Shown: in pieces, positions 12,476 to 26,487 of the stretch
Position numbering within the stretch: the first letter of the stretch is position 1
Layout: each line of letters opens with the position of its first letter
Source of the DNA: Macrobrachium rosenbergii
Lineage: Eukaryota; Arthropoda; Malacostraca; Decapoda; Palaemonidae
Reading direction: 5' to 3'
Assembly (NCBI RefSeq): GCF_040412425.1
Contig: NC_089755.1
Span: 50,267,798-50,331,797, forward strand
Length of the DNA: 64,000 bases
Made by a program: the position numbers and the translations under genes
The notes under the pieces: generated by a model
Seen by the model: the letters and a program-made list of their open reading frames with translations, nothing else
Told to the model about the DNA's origin: nothing
The model's database searches: none

Positions 12476-12800
12476 AGCAGAGGTAGATTAATAGTGCCAA
12501 AAACTATACCAGGAAAATTAAGGAAAGCACACAGGACATTAATCCACCACGCACCAGCATCGATAATGCAGCGTCTATTCAATGCGCTACCAGCTCATCT
12601 GAGGAACATAACAGGAGTGAGCGTAGATGTGTTTAAGAATAAGCTCGACAAATATCTAAGATGCATCCCAGACCATCCAAGACTGGAAGATGCAAAATAT
12701 ACCGGAAGATGCGTTAGCAACTCTCTGGTAGACATCAAAGGTGCCTCACACTGAGGGACCTGGGGCAACCCGAACGAATTGTAAGGTCTGTAAGGTAAGG
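12476..12800 (+). mobile_element. LINE 3' fragment: C-terminus of reverse-transcriptase ORF and 3' tail
   Basis: The frame open through 12752 encodes a peptide with the pattern RLFNALPAHLRNITG, then VDVFKNKLDKYLRCIPDHP. This is the typical extreme C-terminus of non-LTR retrotransposon ORF2 proteins in arthropods (RLFN-LP-x-LRN-I, then FK-x-KLDK-x-L-x-x-IPD-x-P). The stop TGA at 12752-12754 is followed by a short 3' region with repeated GTAAGGTCT-type words (12780-12800), which suits a LINE with a simple-repeat tail. The 5' side is cut off by a (CT)n array ending at 12463. About 90 codons survive of an ORF that is normally near 1000. A dead 5'-truncated copy; I cannot assign the clade firmly. 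Confidence 0.7.
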
Positions 12801-14295
<1,495 letters not shown>

Positions 14296-14499
14296 GGTAG
14301 AAATTTTTACTTTTGCCATTTTGTTTATACACTGTATGTATACAACTGTTTAAGCGTGTGCATGAATTTGAGTATATTAGAAATATGGTTTTAGTAAGTC
14401 TGCTCCCATGAGTTCTGTAGGTTATTTTCATGTACCCATATGCCACTTGTGATATGGATTTTATATACCCATAAGTACCATTTGACAAAATTCATGTAT

Positions 14500-15090
14500 T
14501 TGTAATTGATTGTATGCAAACTTTATTTGACCACAATTCACTGGTGATGCTTTTCATTGTCCATAATTCACATCTGATGCACCTCATGTTCCATAATTCA
14601 ATCGTAAGATATTTTATCGATCCATAATTCACCCTTGATGCATTTTATATGTCTTTTGATCTATCCACAGTTCACATTTTATTTTTTTTCTGTCCACAAT
14701 TCACGTTTGAAGCATTTCGTTTTACCTGAGGAAATTCATAAATTCATGTATTCATAATTGCATTCTGATGGAATTCATGCATTTGTAATTCACTTTTGAA
14801 GTATTTCCACCTATTCATAACTCACTGTTGGTCCAAATTACGGATTAATAATTCACTTTTGATGCACTTCATATATATGTCATTGTGATGACATTCATGT
14901 ATACATGATAAAATTCTCCTAAATGCATATCTTTTATTCGTAGGTTACAGTTGGTGCGGTTTATGTATGCATAAACTTCAGATACTTTTCATGTATGTTA
15001 TTATTTTGTAATGCATTTTTACATATCCGCAATTAATTTGTAATGCATTTCTTATGTCTATGAATTACTGTGTATGTATTTCCTGCATAA
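14500..15090. repeat. degenerate ~30-bp tandem repeat upstream of the exon
   Basis: Variants of CCATAATTCAC followed by TGATGCATTTCATG recur many times (for example near 14525, 14560, 14590, 14620, 14690, 14790 and 14845), with irregular spacing and much divergence. It looks like an old minisatellite, and it lies in the sequence that would be the last intron before the 15160 exon. Confidence 0.5.
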
Positions 15091-15159
15091 CAACTTCAAT
15101 GTTGATGTAATCTTGATGCAATCTTTCGCTTCGCTAAAAAATTTCTCTTATTTCCGCAG

Positions 15160-15393
15160 GCTCCAACCAATGGGGCACCGATCACTACCTCCCAGTCCAT
15201 GTTTGACCTGACCTCGACTGACACTCGCCGCGGCAGCGCCAAGACTCGGCGGTCTCCTCCCTCGCGGTCCACCAGCGAGGATTCGGGAAGGTGCTCCGAG
15301 ATGGGCCAGTCTCACGTCGACCCGGACAGGTTCCGGACAAGTCTGCAGATCCAAGCGAGGAATCGTAACAGGCTCGTGGATTCCGCCTGCTGA
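15160..15393 (+). CDS. terminal coding exon of an unrecognised gene
   Basis: The only stretch that reads like real host coding sequence. A pyrimidine-rich tract ending TTTCCGCAG gives a good 3' splice site at 15151-15159. From 15160 the frame stays open for 77 codons to TGA at 15391-15393. It is clearly GC-richer than its AT-rich surroundings and has no simple repeat. The peptide is polar: a Ser/Thr stretch, a basic Arg/Ser/Pro segment in the middle (RRSPPSRSTSEDSG), and a C-terminus ending RNRNRLVDSAC. It has no membrane segment and no domain I can name, so it looks like the disordered cytoplasmic tail of a larger protein. The first Met (15199) lies inside the exon and is not taken as the start; upstream exons must lie outside the window or be unrecognised within it. 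Frame is inferred from openness. I do not recognise the gene. Confidence 0.55.
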   Translation, partial: APTNGAPITTSQSMFDLTSTDTRRGSAKTRRSPPSRSTSEDSGRCSEMGQSHVDPDRFRTSLQIQARNRNRLVDSAC

Positions 15394-16634
15394 GTCGGCC
15401 TGGACTCGCCGAGTCAATCGAGTCCTGGTTGAAACCCCCACTCCTTCTTTCCTGAACCTGGCCAGCTTAGCTACGTCAAATCACCTTGTCTGCCCCCTTT
15501 CCCCTTCCCTTCCCCTTCCTCTCCCCCTCAAATCGAGCTTGGCTAATCTGCTGAGCTTGCTGGATTCCTCAGCGAGCTGAGTTTAGCCTTGAAGCTGGAA
15601 ACGGTTTGGTCAAGCCTCCTGATGTACCACTCTGATTCAGTTCCTCGGGATGAGTCAGTCTGCTACATCGATTGTACTCATCATTGAGTTCAGCTTGTCT
15701 GAACCGTTTTGCTTACCGAGTCTGCCTTACTCATCAGCCTACTTTACCTTGGATGGGCCTAACTAATGATCATGCCGAGGTGACTTCACCTAAAGAGTTA
15801 TTGCACAGTCAATGCAGTCAGGTTGTGTGATGTAGCAAAGACACAAATCTTGGTTTAAAGATGGACGTAAACTTTGTATCAGCTAGGAAATCGCCGCCAT
15901 TCTGATCTGAACCTCCATGAACTCATGACCAAAAAAAAAAAAGGACAATCATCACCAAAAAAGGGGTCGATATTTCTTCGTCGTTTTAAAAACTGTGGTT
16001 TCATTGGTGTTTTTATGTGAAGCTTTGAAGAAAGAATTCTGTTTTTGCTGCACGGTAGAAGCAAGGATACACTGGGAGGTGGTTTAGTTTCCTACTGTGA
16101 CTATTTAGTATTAAGAAGCAAGTGGTCAGCTGATGTCTGATGGATACAGCAGTCTAAAGGGCTCAGAGATGCTTGCTGAAGAACGTACAGTACTGTATAT
16201 ATATTGTATAATCCCAATAGGTACTGCGGGAGAGGAATCATACATATCATTTATTTTTTCACGTGGACATCAGCTGACACTTTTTCATATATAATCTATG
16301 AAATGTGAAAAATTAACTAAGAAAGACAGATCATACGCTTTGTAGGTTTGAATAATTATACAACTTGGGTGCAACAGTCGTGACGAAAGTATTAAAAAAC
16401 AAAAAAAAAAATAAATAAATAAGCAGGTAGTATATTCTTCTAAAGACAATGTTATAGAGGTAGACAAAGGGTAATTATTATTTTTTTTTTTTGGAAATTA
16501 AAAATTCAGGATTAAAGCTAATTGAATTATTTCTTAATGAAAATGTGTGAATGCAAAGGTATGGATTAAGGTGTAGAAAATATCATTGCATTGTAATTAA
16601 TTTGAAATGTTATCGCCTTTTCTTTCGCTCGCAG
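15394..16634 (+). other. probable 3' untranslated and downstream sequence
   Basis: Follows the stop codon of the 15160 exon. To about 15790 it is GC-richer, C/T-rich and full of short GAGTC/GAGCT-like words, then turns AT-rich. Overlapping AATAAA hexamers at about 16410-16419 lie beside an A-run and could be a poly(A) signal, but equally simple sequence. No other gene seen. A transcript end cannot be placed from sequence alone. Confidence 0.3.
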
Positions 16635-16859
16635 TTCCCAGGTCATAGGGTAATACGTTTCAGACTCAACACTGAATCTATGGATGAATCTTCTTACTGT
16701 CTAGAGACAGTTGCTCAATTACTGCTTACTTCAACTTTAGCTTCACAGCAACATTCTAGCTTCATCTCTTCAAAGTGTCACGGTGAAACGATCTTGAAGT
16801 TGACAAACAAGTATTTGACCTATATTTCTAAAGCTGCAAAAACGTCCACCGCTTCATAG
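16635..16859 (+). CDS. weak candidate alternative last exon
   Basis: A pyrimidine tract ending TTTCGCTCGCAG (16623-16634) is followed by a frame open for 74 codons to TAG at 16857-16859. The peptide begins FPGHRVIRFRLNTES and is Ser/Thr-rich; no domain is recognised. It lies 1.2 kb downstream of the 15160 exon on the same strand, so it could be an alternative 3' exon of the same gene. Base composition is AT-rich like non-coding neighbours, and a chance ORF of this length is plausible. Confidence 0.18.
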   Translation, partial: FPGHRVIRFRLNTESMDESSYCLETVAQLLLTSTLASQQHSSFISSKCHGETILKLTNKYLTYISKAAKTSTAS

Positions 16860-18922
16860 ACATCTGAATTAACACGAACTGAATTCTTTATTTTATATTT
16901 ACCTGTCAGTTTTTCACAGACGTCAGGGTTTTCAACAAGACATCAAAAACTAACATTCCATGTTTTTATTAAGGGAAATAAGTTCGCCATGTTCCGCGTC
17001 TTCCCAAATGACGTGAGAGACACCGATGCAAGTAAATCCTTATGGCAAATTTGCTTACACGTTCGAGCCACGCAACGGGACACCCCAGTTACTGAAACTC
17101 ATCTAGACAGAGAAAGAGAGAGAGAGAGAGAGTAAGAGCAGTTTTGATCTATGCTAAAGATGGCGCCGTTTTGGGATCGTAAACCACAGTACATTTCAGC
17201 CGAATCGAAATTCCACAGAATCTCTATGATTACGCAAGTGCGCGGCTTCCCCTGTGACTTATCATTCTCTCGGATGCTGGTGGGATCTGCTTCTTTGTGC
17301 GCGGTCGAGGCCTTATATATTTAAAATATCTATATATATATGTGTGTGCGTGTACCATTTAACCCAGAGCTATCATGTACTTATCATGTTATTACCGAAT
17401 GCCGCTAGAATCAATAACTCGCTATATTTCCCAGCCGTATTCCGCTGATATTCTACCGACGAACCAATAATGTATTACTTGACGTGTGGGCATCAACAAC
17501 AGTGCTGTTTTGGGCCTTTCTGCAGAGACATTCCGGGAGAATGTCGACGCGGCAGAGAGCCACGGCGATAGAATGTCACAGCAAGTACAGCTTATTTCAA
17601 TAAAACAGCTTGAATAAAAAAAAATTAAAAAACTGTAAAAAGCAGCTTCGATCACTCGTAGAGACCCAACCCAGTACGTTCTCCAATTCCCGTTAGGAGG
17701 AAAAAATCATGATACATCTCTTCTGGTAGATCATAATAACACATGCTTCTTCGTATTCGGGGTCGTTCGGTGTCGCTGGCTACTCCATTCTACTTAACTT
17801 CTGTTTTTTCTTTTTTTCTTTTTTTTTTTGTGGTAAGCGTTAGCGAACTCTCACTAATGCAAATAAATATATATATTCTGATACCGCGAGGAAAGTGAGC
17901 GTTCAGATGTCATAATAATAATAACGTTTCATACACCAAAGATCGCTACTAGTCAGCCAAAGAATTTTAAATAAAATATAAAATGTATAATAGAGTATAT
18001 ATAAATACAATTACCAATATTGTCTTTGTACAGCACAGCAATATCAAAACAGAATTCCTTAGTCTAAGTGTGTTAATATAAAAAGAAAATACATAAATAT
18101 ATATAATATATATATTTTGAAATTTATCTATCAAGACATTTCAGTTTGGTTATAATGTAGTGATTAGGTTCTCGTCAGCTTAAAATCAGAATAAAATTGA
18201 TTCCGCCATGTTAACTGCAAATACATCAGTGATTGCAGGAAAATGGAATAGGAAAATAATTATGATTAGCTTCCATATTAATCATTCTGTCACCTTCATT
18301 ATCCAATCGGATTGATTTATTGAATGATTAATGATAAAACTGCCGAAATTATATTATTATGTACCTATATTCAAATAAAAGTATGGATTGGCCAGTGCTC
18401 TGCTAAATATATTGTAAACTGAATCAAATAACAGAAAGCTGAATGGCCGAGAAATCCCCAGTTAACTGAAAGCTTGAAAAAAAAAACTGAGTCATAGAAA
18501 TTAGAAGTAAGCAAACTTTCAATTTCAGTAACGTAAATGACAGCTTCAAAGTTATTTTAGAAAAAAGAAAAAAACTGAATCGTATATACTTTCAGACCAC
18601 ACATCTCCAAAACTAAACAGTCAGTCACGTATAGCTTAATCCACACATTTCAGGAACTGTCAGTGTTACAAAACATACATACAGTTACTATATACCGACG
18701 CAGGAACCAGACACCAAGGACAAAATCATTCTCGAAACGAAATGACGAGCGTCTGACATTAGAGTTTAATTGACATTTAAAAACAAAAAAAAAGATGCTA
18801 TCTTCCTATGTGTCATATTGTTTTTCCTTCTCTCAATTTTAGAGACAAATAAATCTTCAACAGTTTAACCTACAGTTTTATTATCCTTTTAGTTAGGCTA
18901 AGGGTTGTCTGTCACAAAGGGA

Positions 18923-19007
<85 letters not shown>

Positions 19008-19825
19008 ACATACTTCTGAAATGGCCCAGAATGTTATGAACTTAGTTGGTTTTCATAGTATAAAATGCCTATATACGGATGAGAGAAAAGACACTGTGAT
19101 AAGACAAAAGTGAATATGTATAATCATTAGTGAATAATGCACAATTATCTGCCAAAGTAACAGAATGAAAAGGCATGGGAAGGCGTGAGCCCATAATAAA
19201 GAGTATTTGGTAAACCCCAGAATACGAGACCGACTGATTGATTATACGTTATCTGGCGTTACAACTACCACGTCACAAACGCCAACAGAAATTGAGAAAT
19301 AACGAAAAAGAATTATGGTTAGAAAATTGGAAAATGTATATCACTGCATTCAAGCACTCTTTAAATTTTTTGTCATCATTAACAGTTCGTGACGTTCATT
19401 TTGGTGTTTTTTCCTTACAAATAAAATTAACAGGCCCGCTGGAAGTGCATAGATGAGGCACTGCTAATATCATCTACTGTACACAGCAAATTCCAGGTTT
19501 TGAAAAAGTAATTATCGAACATATGATAACTCACTCGCTCCGTTGGGTTCTCAGGTCTCATTTTGACCCATTGCCCCTGACACAAGTTTCTTTGTTATGG
19601 ATTTTGTCATATCTCCAGTTCTATACCTATCCTGAGTGGTGCAGTAAAACATAACAAACTTACTTCTGGAACCTATTAAACATGTGTTGATGCCATAAAG
19701 TACTGAACTCTCCTACTGAAATTATGCTGACAGAACGATAAACGGATAACCAGCATTATGACGCTCTTGGAGGTGATCACAGATGAGGTCCTGGGAAGAA
19801 ATGAACACCCACAGAGAGACAACGC
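16860..19825. other. unassigned AT-rich sequence
   Basis: Contains a short (GA)n at 17108-17133 and the (ATT)n at 18925. No gene recognised. Confidence 0.45.
18925..19006. repeat. (ATT)n microsatellite
   Basis: Pure TTA/ATT triplets, about 27 copies. Confidence 0.95.
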
Positions 19826-20150
19826 CATAGATTGGAATTGGAATATGAAATTTAGCACAGAGGTCAAGCGCTGGGACCTATGAGGTCATTCACCGCTGGA
19901 AGGGAAGTTGAGAGTAAAAAGGTTTGCAAGGTGTAACAAGAGGAAAATCTCGCAGTTGCACTACGTAACAATTGTTAGGAGAGGGTGGAAAGTAAGATGA
20001 AAGAAAGAGAATATGAACGAAGGTACAGTAAAAAGAATGAAAGGCGTTGCAGCTAAGGGTCGAAGGGACCCTGCAAAGACCTTAAGTAAAGCCTACAGTG
20101 CACCGCGTGAGGTGCACTGACTGCGCTACCCTCCCTAAGGGGTTCTTCGT
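19826..20150 (-). mobile_element. ~310-bp SINE-like repeat (family A), copy 1
   Basis: One of six copies in this window. Conserved blocks (here on the plus strand) are CCAAGCGCTGGGACCTATGA-like, CAGTTGCACTA, GGAGAGGGTGGAAAGTAAGA, and GTGCACCGCGTGAGGTGCAC near 20098-20117. I place the 3' end at the low-coordinate side because other copies end there in (AATTG)n-type simple repeat, so the element lies on the minus strand. No convincing tRNA boxes. Confidence 0.75.
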
Positions 20151-21935
20151 GGGGTTCGGCTTCATTTACACGATCTCCTAAAAATCTTCTCATTAGCTCA
20201 TCAAAAACATTCCATTCATTCCATCTCCGTCCCTTTGAACTTTTATCCTCCATTCTACCGTCATTCCCTTTTCAGCAGTCTCTCTTATTATATAGGATCA
20301 ACTCCTCATTTTTCTTCGTGTAGAGCGAAGTCGGCAGGAGAATCTGGGTAATTCGTCCGACGGAAAATCTTTTGATGCAACTCTGCCGAGAATAACTAGT
20401 GAATGAGGAGACTCCCCAGACACAAGAACAGTCCATCCGAAGATGGATCAAATAATTTCATAAAAATCCGTAGTGGCTGCTCAAAGGGAAACAACATTTT
20501 GTACCTAAAGAGGATAGTCAACATCCTTGCCAGGCATGTTGCACCTCATTTACGAGCCTTTAAGTACCTGTGGATCTGGGATGTTTAATTTTAGAATTAT
20601 CAAACAATCTTGTAAAAGTAGAAGGAATCTAGAATAAAGAGAGAAGTACGGAATAAAGATACAGGGAAGAAATTAGTTTTGGAGGTGTTCCCTATGCAGG
20701 ACGAGAGGAGATTTGAAGAGACCCATTGACCGAGATGGCAAAGAACAGAGAGTATCAACGGAGAGAGGACAAGGGGCAGATGTAATACCATCAGATATGA
20801 CAAAAAAAGGTCGATCAGATAAGAAACTTAAAATGAAAGAAAGCGCGAGGCCACAAGGCTTGAGATTTGAGTTGTTGAGTTTTGACCACACGAAAGTTTA
20901 ATTTAGAGATTATCTTTTCATGAAACTGGGTTCCCTACACTTCCTGGGGACTATATTCCCAGATACGAACAGATAAGAGAGTGAAGAATGAAAGGCTGCC
21001 AGTTGATCTGACCCTAAGGAGCACATACTGAACATTAGAGAGAATACAATTAGATGTTATGCTATTGAAATTGAGCAATTACCAGGGTTCCAAGGATTCC
21101 AGACACTCAAAGAATAGCAATGGCATATGGAGCGGTTGGGCAGAGGGCGGTGTTAGGGAGGTCATCTTTCTTGTGTTTCCAAGATGAGGGATAAATAAGT
21201 TCCAGATGAAACTCACAAGAGAGAAGATTACCCAGGTAAGTTCGTCTACAAACTCCAAGACTCAGAAACCAAAAGAGGGTGTCATTCTAGCCAATAAGCC
21301 ACAATCCAGTACATCAGAGCTTTCCAGACTTTTTGAACCGAAATGATACGTTTAGGAAGAAGCTGAGTAAAAGTATGATGTGCAGGGCAATGATGAAGTA
21401 TAGGAAAGAGAGAAGCAAAAAGTATCTATTTTCAAAAAGAATAATTACGGCATTATTAGGCTGCAAATGTAATAGAAACTCACCACTGGAAATATTTCTA
21501 GTGATGTGTTAGGCTAAAAAGTATGAAGCAGTTTCATAAGCTGAAGTCAAGCTATTGCGTTTGTTCCACACAAAGGAAATCTAAGCTCTAAGGACTTTAG
21601 ATTTCCCTAACTCTGACCAGATCTTAGGACTGAAAAAGTCAGATCAGAACGAGATCCCAAGAGGACACGGTGTCCCCTTTTTTTCAGTAGGAAAAGGGAT
21701 ATATATTCCTGTCCCCTAAGCAAACACCTGAATGATACGTGTTTTCACAAGGCTAGTGTATCGTGAAAAGAAGCGATAATAACCCCAGGGGGAAAAATAA
21801 GAATAGATATATGCAAGTCATCATGTTCATCAAGGTCAAAACGCTATACTCAAAAAGGAAAGTTTGAGTATACACACCTATATACATACAAACATACACA
21901 CACACTATATATATATATGTGTACATATTTACATT

Positions 21936-21938
<3 letters not shown>
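20151..21938. other. unassigned sequence, purine-biased
   Basis: The plus strand is A/G-rich from 20590 to 21450. It could be a decayed retroelement but no motif is readable. A small hairpin GGAAATCTAA/TTAGATTTCC lies at 21575-21606. Confidence 0.4.

Positions 21939-21994
<56 letters not shown>
21939..21994. repeat. (AT)n microsatellite
   Basis: Pure, with TA/CA-rich edges on both sides (21880-22018). Confidence 0.97.
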
Positions 21995-22001
<7 letters not shown>

Positions 22002-22165
22002 ATATATACATACATACTGTACGGATACTTGATAATGTGGCCTGTTTGTCCAAGAAAGCTTGTAACTTTTTTTCTGAAAAGTACTCCATTAGATACCATC
22101 CAGTTTGAATGAGGTCCTTTTAGTAATTCTACTAATGCACAGAACAACTGTGCATGTGATATAAA

Positions 22166-22170
<5 letters not shown>

Positions 22171-22248
<78 letters not shown>

Positions 22249-22302
22249 TGTATATATATATAATATATATATGTGTGTGTGTATATATACATATATATAT
22301 AT
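22171..22302. repeat. (AT)n microsatellite, interrupted
   Basis: Pure to 22248, then TA-rich with a short (GT)n at 22271-22281. Confidence 0.97.
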
Positions 22303-22598
22303 ACTTAGACTCTGCAATACTGATATGCTGATGACAAAAACAGTGCCTAGCGCAAAATGCAGAGCTTCATAGAAACTAATTAAAGAATAAAAACAGTAAT
22401 AATGCACGTGGAAGAGATCCTTCCCAGAAAACATTTTAAAAAAATGTGCAGTTCTGCGTTGGAAGATATTTTATCAAGTAAGTCATTAAGATGATTTTTT
22501 TTATATAACTTTACAATGTAAATGAAAGTTCTTGTCATTCTACTTTTCTTACTCCTAGTATTGTCATCTCATAAAAATTATGTCATAAGGTAGATCTA

Positions 22599-23368
<770 letters not shown>

Positions 23369-23433
23369 ATATATATGTGTGTGTGTGTGTGTAAAATATA
23401 CATATGTATATATGTAATGTTATATATGTGTAT

Positions 23434-23514
<81 letters not shown>
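23369..23514. repeat. (AT)n microsatellite with GT-rich leader
   Basis: TA/GT-rich from 23369, pure (AT)n 23439-23514. Ends at the left arm of the 344-bp hairpin. Confidence 0.97.
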
Positions 23515-23517
<3 letters not shown>

Positions 23518-23858
23518 CAGAAAGCTACAAACGTCCTTTAATATCAATTCACTCTACCTCGGAAGTAATATATTTTCATATATGTTACCGAAGGGAATTT
23601 TTTAGTGATAATAAGTCCACCGTCCCGTGGGGTCGAACCAGCGACGGACGAGGAATCAGGACTACAGTGACACACTAACCAGTCGGCCGACTGGTTGGTG
23701 TGTCACTGTAGTCCTGATTCCTCGTCCGTCGCTGGTTCGACCTACGGGACGGTGGACTTATTATCACCTAAAAATTCCCCTTCGGCAACATATGTAAAAA
23801 TATATTACTTCCGAGGTAGAGTGAATTGATATTAAAGGACGTTTGTAGCTTTCTGATT
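23515..23858. mobile_element. 344-bp near-perfect hairpin of two head-to-head tRNA-like units
   Basis: The two arms (23515-23687 and 23688-23858) are reverse complements with only scattered mismatches. They meet at AACCAGTCGGCCGACTGGTT with no spacer. Reading outward from the centre, each arm holds a box A-like TGGTTAGTGTG (TGGTTGGTGTG in the right arm) and a box B-like GGTTCGACC (left near 23631-23640, right near 23733-23742), about 40 bp apart as in tRNA-derived SINEs. The unit starts right at the end of one (AT)n array and a second begins 30 bp after it. Confidence 0.75.
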
Positions 23859-23888
23859 GTATATGAATCACGGTGATGTGATAAATAG

Positions 23889-23982
<94 letters not shown>
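23889..23982. repeat. (AT)n microsatellite
   Basis: Pure; begins 30 bp after the right arm of the 344-bp hairpin. Confidence 0.98.
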
Positions 23983-23986
<4 letters not shown>

Positions 23987-24009
23987 GTATGTATAATGTG
24001 TGTTATTGT

Positions 24010-24215
24010 GTGCGCATATGCGTGTGATCTGATAATGTCGATACGATCACACTTATAAGTACACTTAGTTCTACAAGCCTTGAATGCGAATGGGACATAA
24101 TTGAAGCATCAGTTCCTTTCATAGTGGGATTTGAACCCATGCATGCGTTATGGCATGTCCAATAAGTATGAGGCAATCGAGGAGTTACGAGGTCACCGTA
24201 GTATTAAAAGTAAGG
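24010..24215 (-). mobile_element. tRNA-derived SINE (family D), probable
   Basis: The minus strand has a good box B, GGTTCAAATCCCACT (24123-24138), preceded by a decayed tRNA-like region with no clear box A. It is followed by a body (GGAACTGATGCTTCAATT, GCATTCAAGGCTTGTAGAAC) that reaches an AT-rich end near the (AT)n array at 23890-23982. Single copy in the window. Confidence 0.5.
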
Positions 24216-24705
24216 TAAAAAGCAACAGCACATTCTATTTATGTGTGTGTGTGCGTGTGAGAGTTTTTGTGCGTTAGGAAATTTTTTCGATAGCCATCTT
24301 CTCAGTGAGCTGGATACTAAACTATTTTTTACACATGAATCAAATTTTCCTAATTACAATAATCTAATCCTCAAACATATCACTTTTTCCGTCTGTTGCA
24401 ATTTCGATCACGGGAGAATCACTGACCAAAATTAAGTAGGGAAATAGGATCAAAATCAGCGTAAGCGAAAATATCCCAAAGCCGTTTCATCCGCTTCATT
24501 AATTGATCCTTAATCTCTGCTAATTGTTTTTCGAAGAGATGTTACCAGGTTCCGATAATTAATCAGTTTTTATTAAGAACCATCAATCACTGTCTAATTA
24601 AGGTTCTGTTTACTGTAATTTTCCCTAAGAGACTTTTCGTTTCTCACATCGAAGTTTATAGTCTTTCTCGGGACTTTTTCATTGTCTTAAGACTTGTTTA
24701 TGTAA

Positions 24706-24841
24706 CTATTTATCTATCTATCTATCTATCTATCTGTCTGTGTCTATCTATCTTTCTACCTATCTATCTATCTATCTGTCTGTCTATCTGTCTACTATCT
24801 ATCTATCTATCTATCTATCTATTTCTCTGTCTGTCTACCTG

Positions 24842-24895
<54 letters not shown>
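24706..24895. repeat. (CTAT)n microsatellite with CTGT variants
   Basis: About 190 bp of tetranucleotide CTAT, with CTGT interruptions in the first two thirds and a pure run at 24840-24895. The 143-codon ORF here is a translation of it. Confidence 0.95.
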
Positions 24896-25215
24896 CTGGA
24901 AAGGGGAAGAAGGAAAATGGGAAAGGACCAGAATTCTAAAAAAAAAAATTTTCATCCCAATCCCCAGCAATTTTTCCATCAACGCCCCTCCCCTTACTCA
25001 CACCCCATCCCAACCCCTCCACCATCAAGGAACCCCCAAGCCCACCCACCCCCTCACCCCGACCCTCTCCCCAAACTTTGCCCTCAGCGCGTCCTCAACT
25101 CTGTTTTCTCCCCAGAACCGAGATTAAGCTGGATAATATCTGCTCCAAGATACAGACCAGCTCGAGGGTGATTTCAGAGCGGAGAAAACTGGTCTGAGAC
25201 ATGCAAACACCACGC

Positions 25216-25264
<49 letters not shown>

Positions 25265-25297
25265 GGGAGGGGGTGAGGTAGGGAGGGAGGGAGTGGG
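25216..25297. repeat. (GA)n followed by a G-rich tract
   Basis: (GA)n 25217-25260, then runs of G (GGGGGAGGGGG ... GGGAGGGAGGGAG) to 25297, fitting a four-run G-quadruplex pattern. Confidence 0.9.
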
Positions 25298-25742
25298 ATT
25301 TTAAAGCTGTGTGTCCATCGACCGGACACCAGCTCACTGGACATCTTCCTGTGACTGACACTGCCTGTGCATGTGCATATGTCTTGTGAATGTGAAATGA
25401 GTTCAAACTGGGCACGAAAGAAGACGTGGGTCTATTTATATTAGTTCTCTATGAGGGTTCAGAAACTGCCACAAGCAATTATAAAGACATCACCAACAAC
25501 ATCAAATGTAAAGTTACGTGTCTAACAGAAAAAAGAACGAGAATAAAAATACTGCTTTCAGAAAAAAGCAAAAATATTACGAATTCAACAAGAACAGGAA
25601 ATTATTTCTCAACACAGTACAAAGAAATATTTTAATACTCCAGTGGATGAAAGACTGATTTCAAATAGCATTTACAGAACAAGAAAACAAAACACCGCGA
25701 TCGTTAAAAAAAAAAAAAAAAGGTCATAGGGTACCTGCTTCT

Positions 25743-25900
<158 letters not shown>

Positions 25901-26014
25901 TGTTTCTCCTTACAGGGGTGGCTCCAGAAAAAAAGAGCAATGGTCGCCGCCTCTTGCATACATTAGCTGCTGAATTGTTGATGAACCACGATTGCAGAAA
26001 ACAACCACAACATT

Positions 26015-26225
26015 CCATTTGCACATAAGAATCATCAAGAGCCCAATGAACACTCCTGCATCCACTCACGCTTCCTGGACAGTAATTCTCTTCCTTCGCA
26101 GTACCTCTTTCATTCCATTTATCCAACCTTTCCAGACCTTTTTCTCCTACCTTTCAACTTCCCATGATGCACTCATCAAGCTGTCCCCTTTCATTCTTTC
26201 CACATGACCAAACTTTCTAAACAGC
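26015..26225 (-). mobile_element. LINE fossil: tail of ORF2 (GHVERM motif)
   Basis: On the minus strand the translation reads KFGHVERMKGDSLM and, after stops, [19 protein letters not shown]. This is the C-terminal signature (W/K-FGH-x-x-RM, then ..LRRR.ITVQEA.) common to decayed reverse-transcriptase/endonuclease elements in arthropod genomes. In-frame stops show that it is inactive. It is the same type as the fragment at 53965-54305 but on the opposite strand. Confidence 0.6.
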
Positions 26226-26424
26226 TCTGACCCATGTTTTTTTCATACACATATAATAAAGGGAAGTCATTATCCATATAGTTTCTGATTATGACACTGA
26301 TAGGTTAAAGGTAATAAACTCACTTTTAGATATGCCATTGTCCAGGCCGGGGCCAACCTCTCCTACCTCTACTCCATATAGAAAAATGAAAAATTTAGGT
26401 GCCTTGGAACGGGCTTCAGAAAGG

Positions 26425-26425
26425 C

Positions 26426-26485
<60 letters not shown>
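26425..26485. repeat. (AAT)n microsatellite
   Basis: About 20 triplets with one C near the 3' end. The unclassified block upstream (26320-26424) might be a SINE with this as its tail; not proven. Confidence 0.95.

Positions 26486-26487
<2 letters not shown>

Noticed and set aside
24706..24895. CRISPR-like regular repeats
   Set aside because: Continuous tetranucleotide repeats without spacers in a eukaryotic sequence; none of the tandem arrays has unique spacers.
24740..25171. 143-codon ORF with YLSI repeats and a Pro-rich end
   Set aside because: Made of (CTAT)n followed by a C-rich low-complexity stretch.
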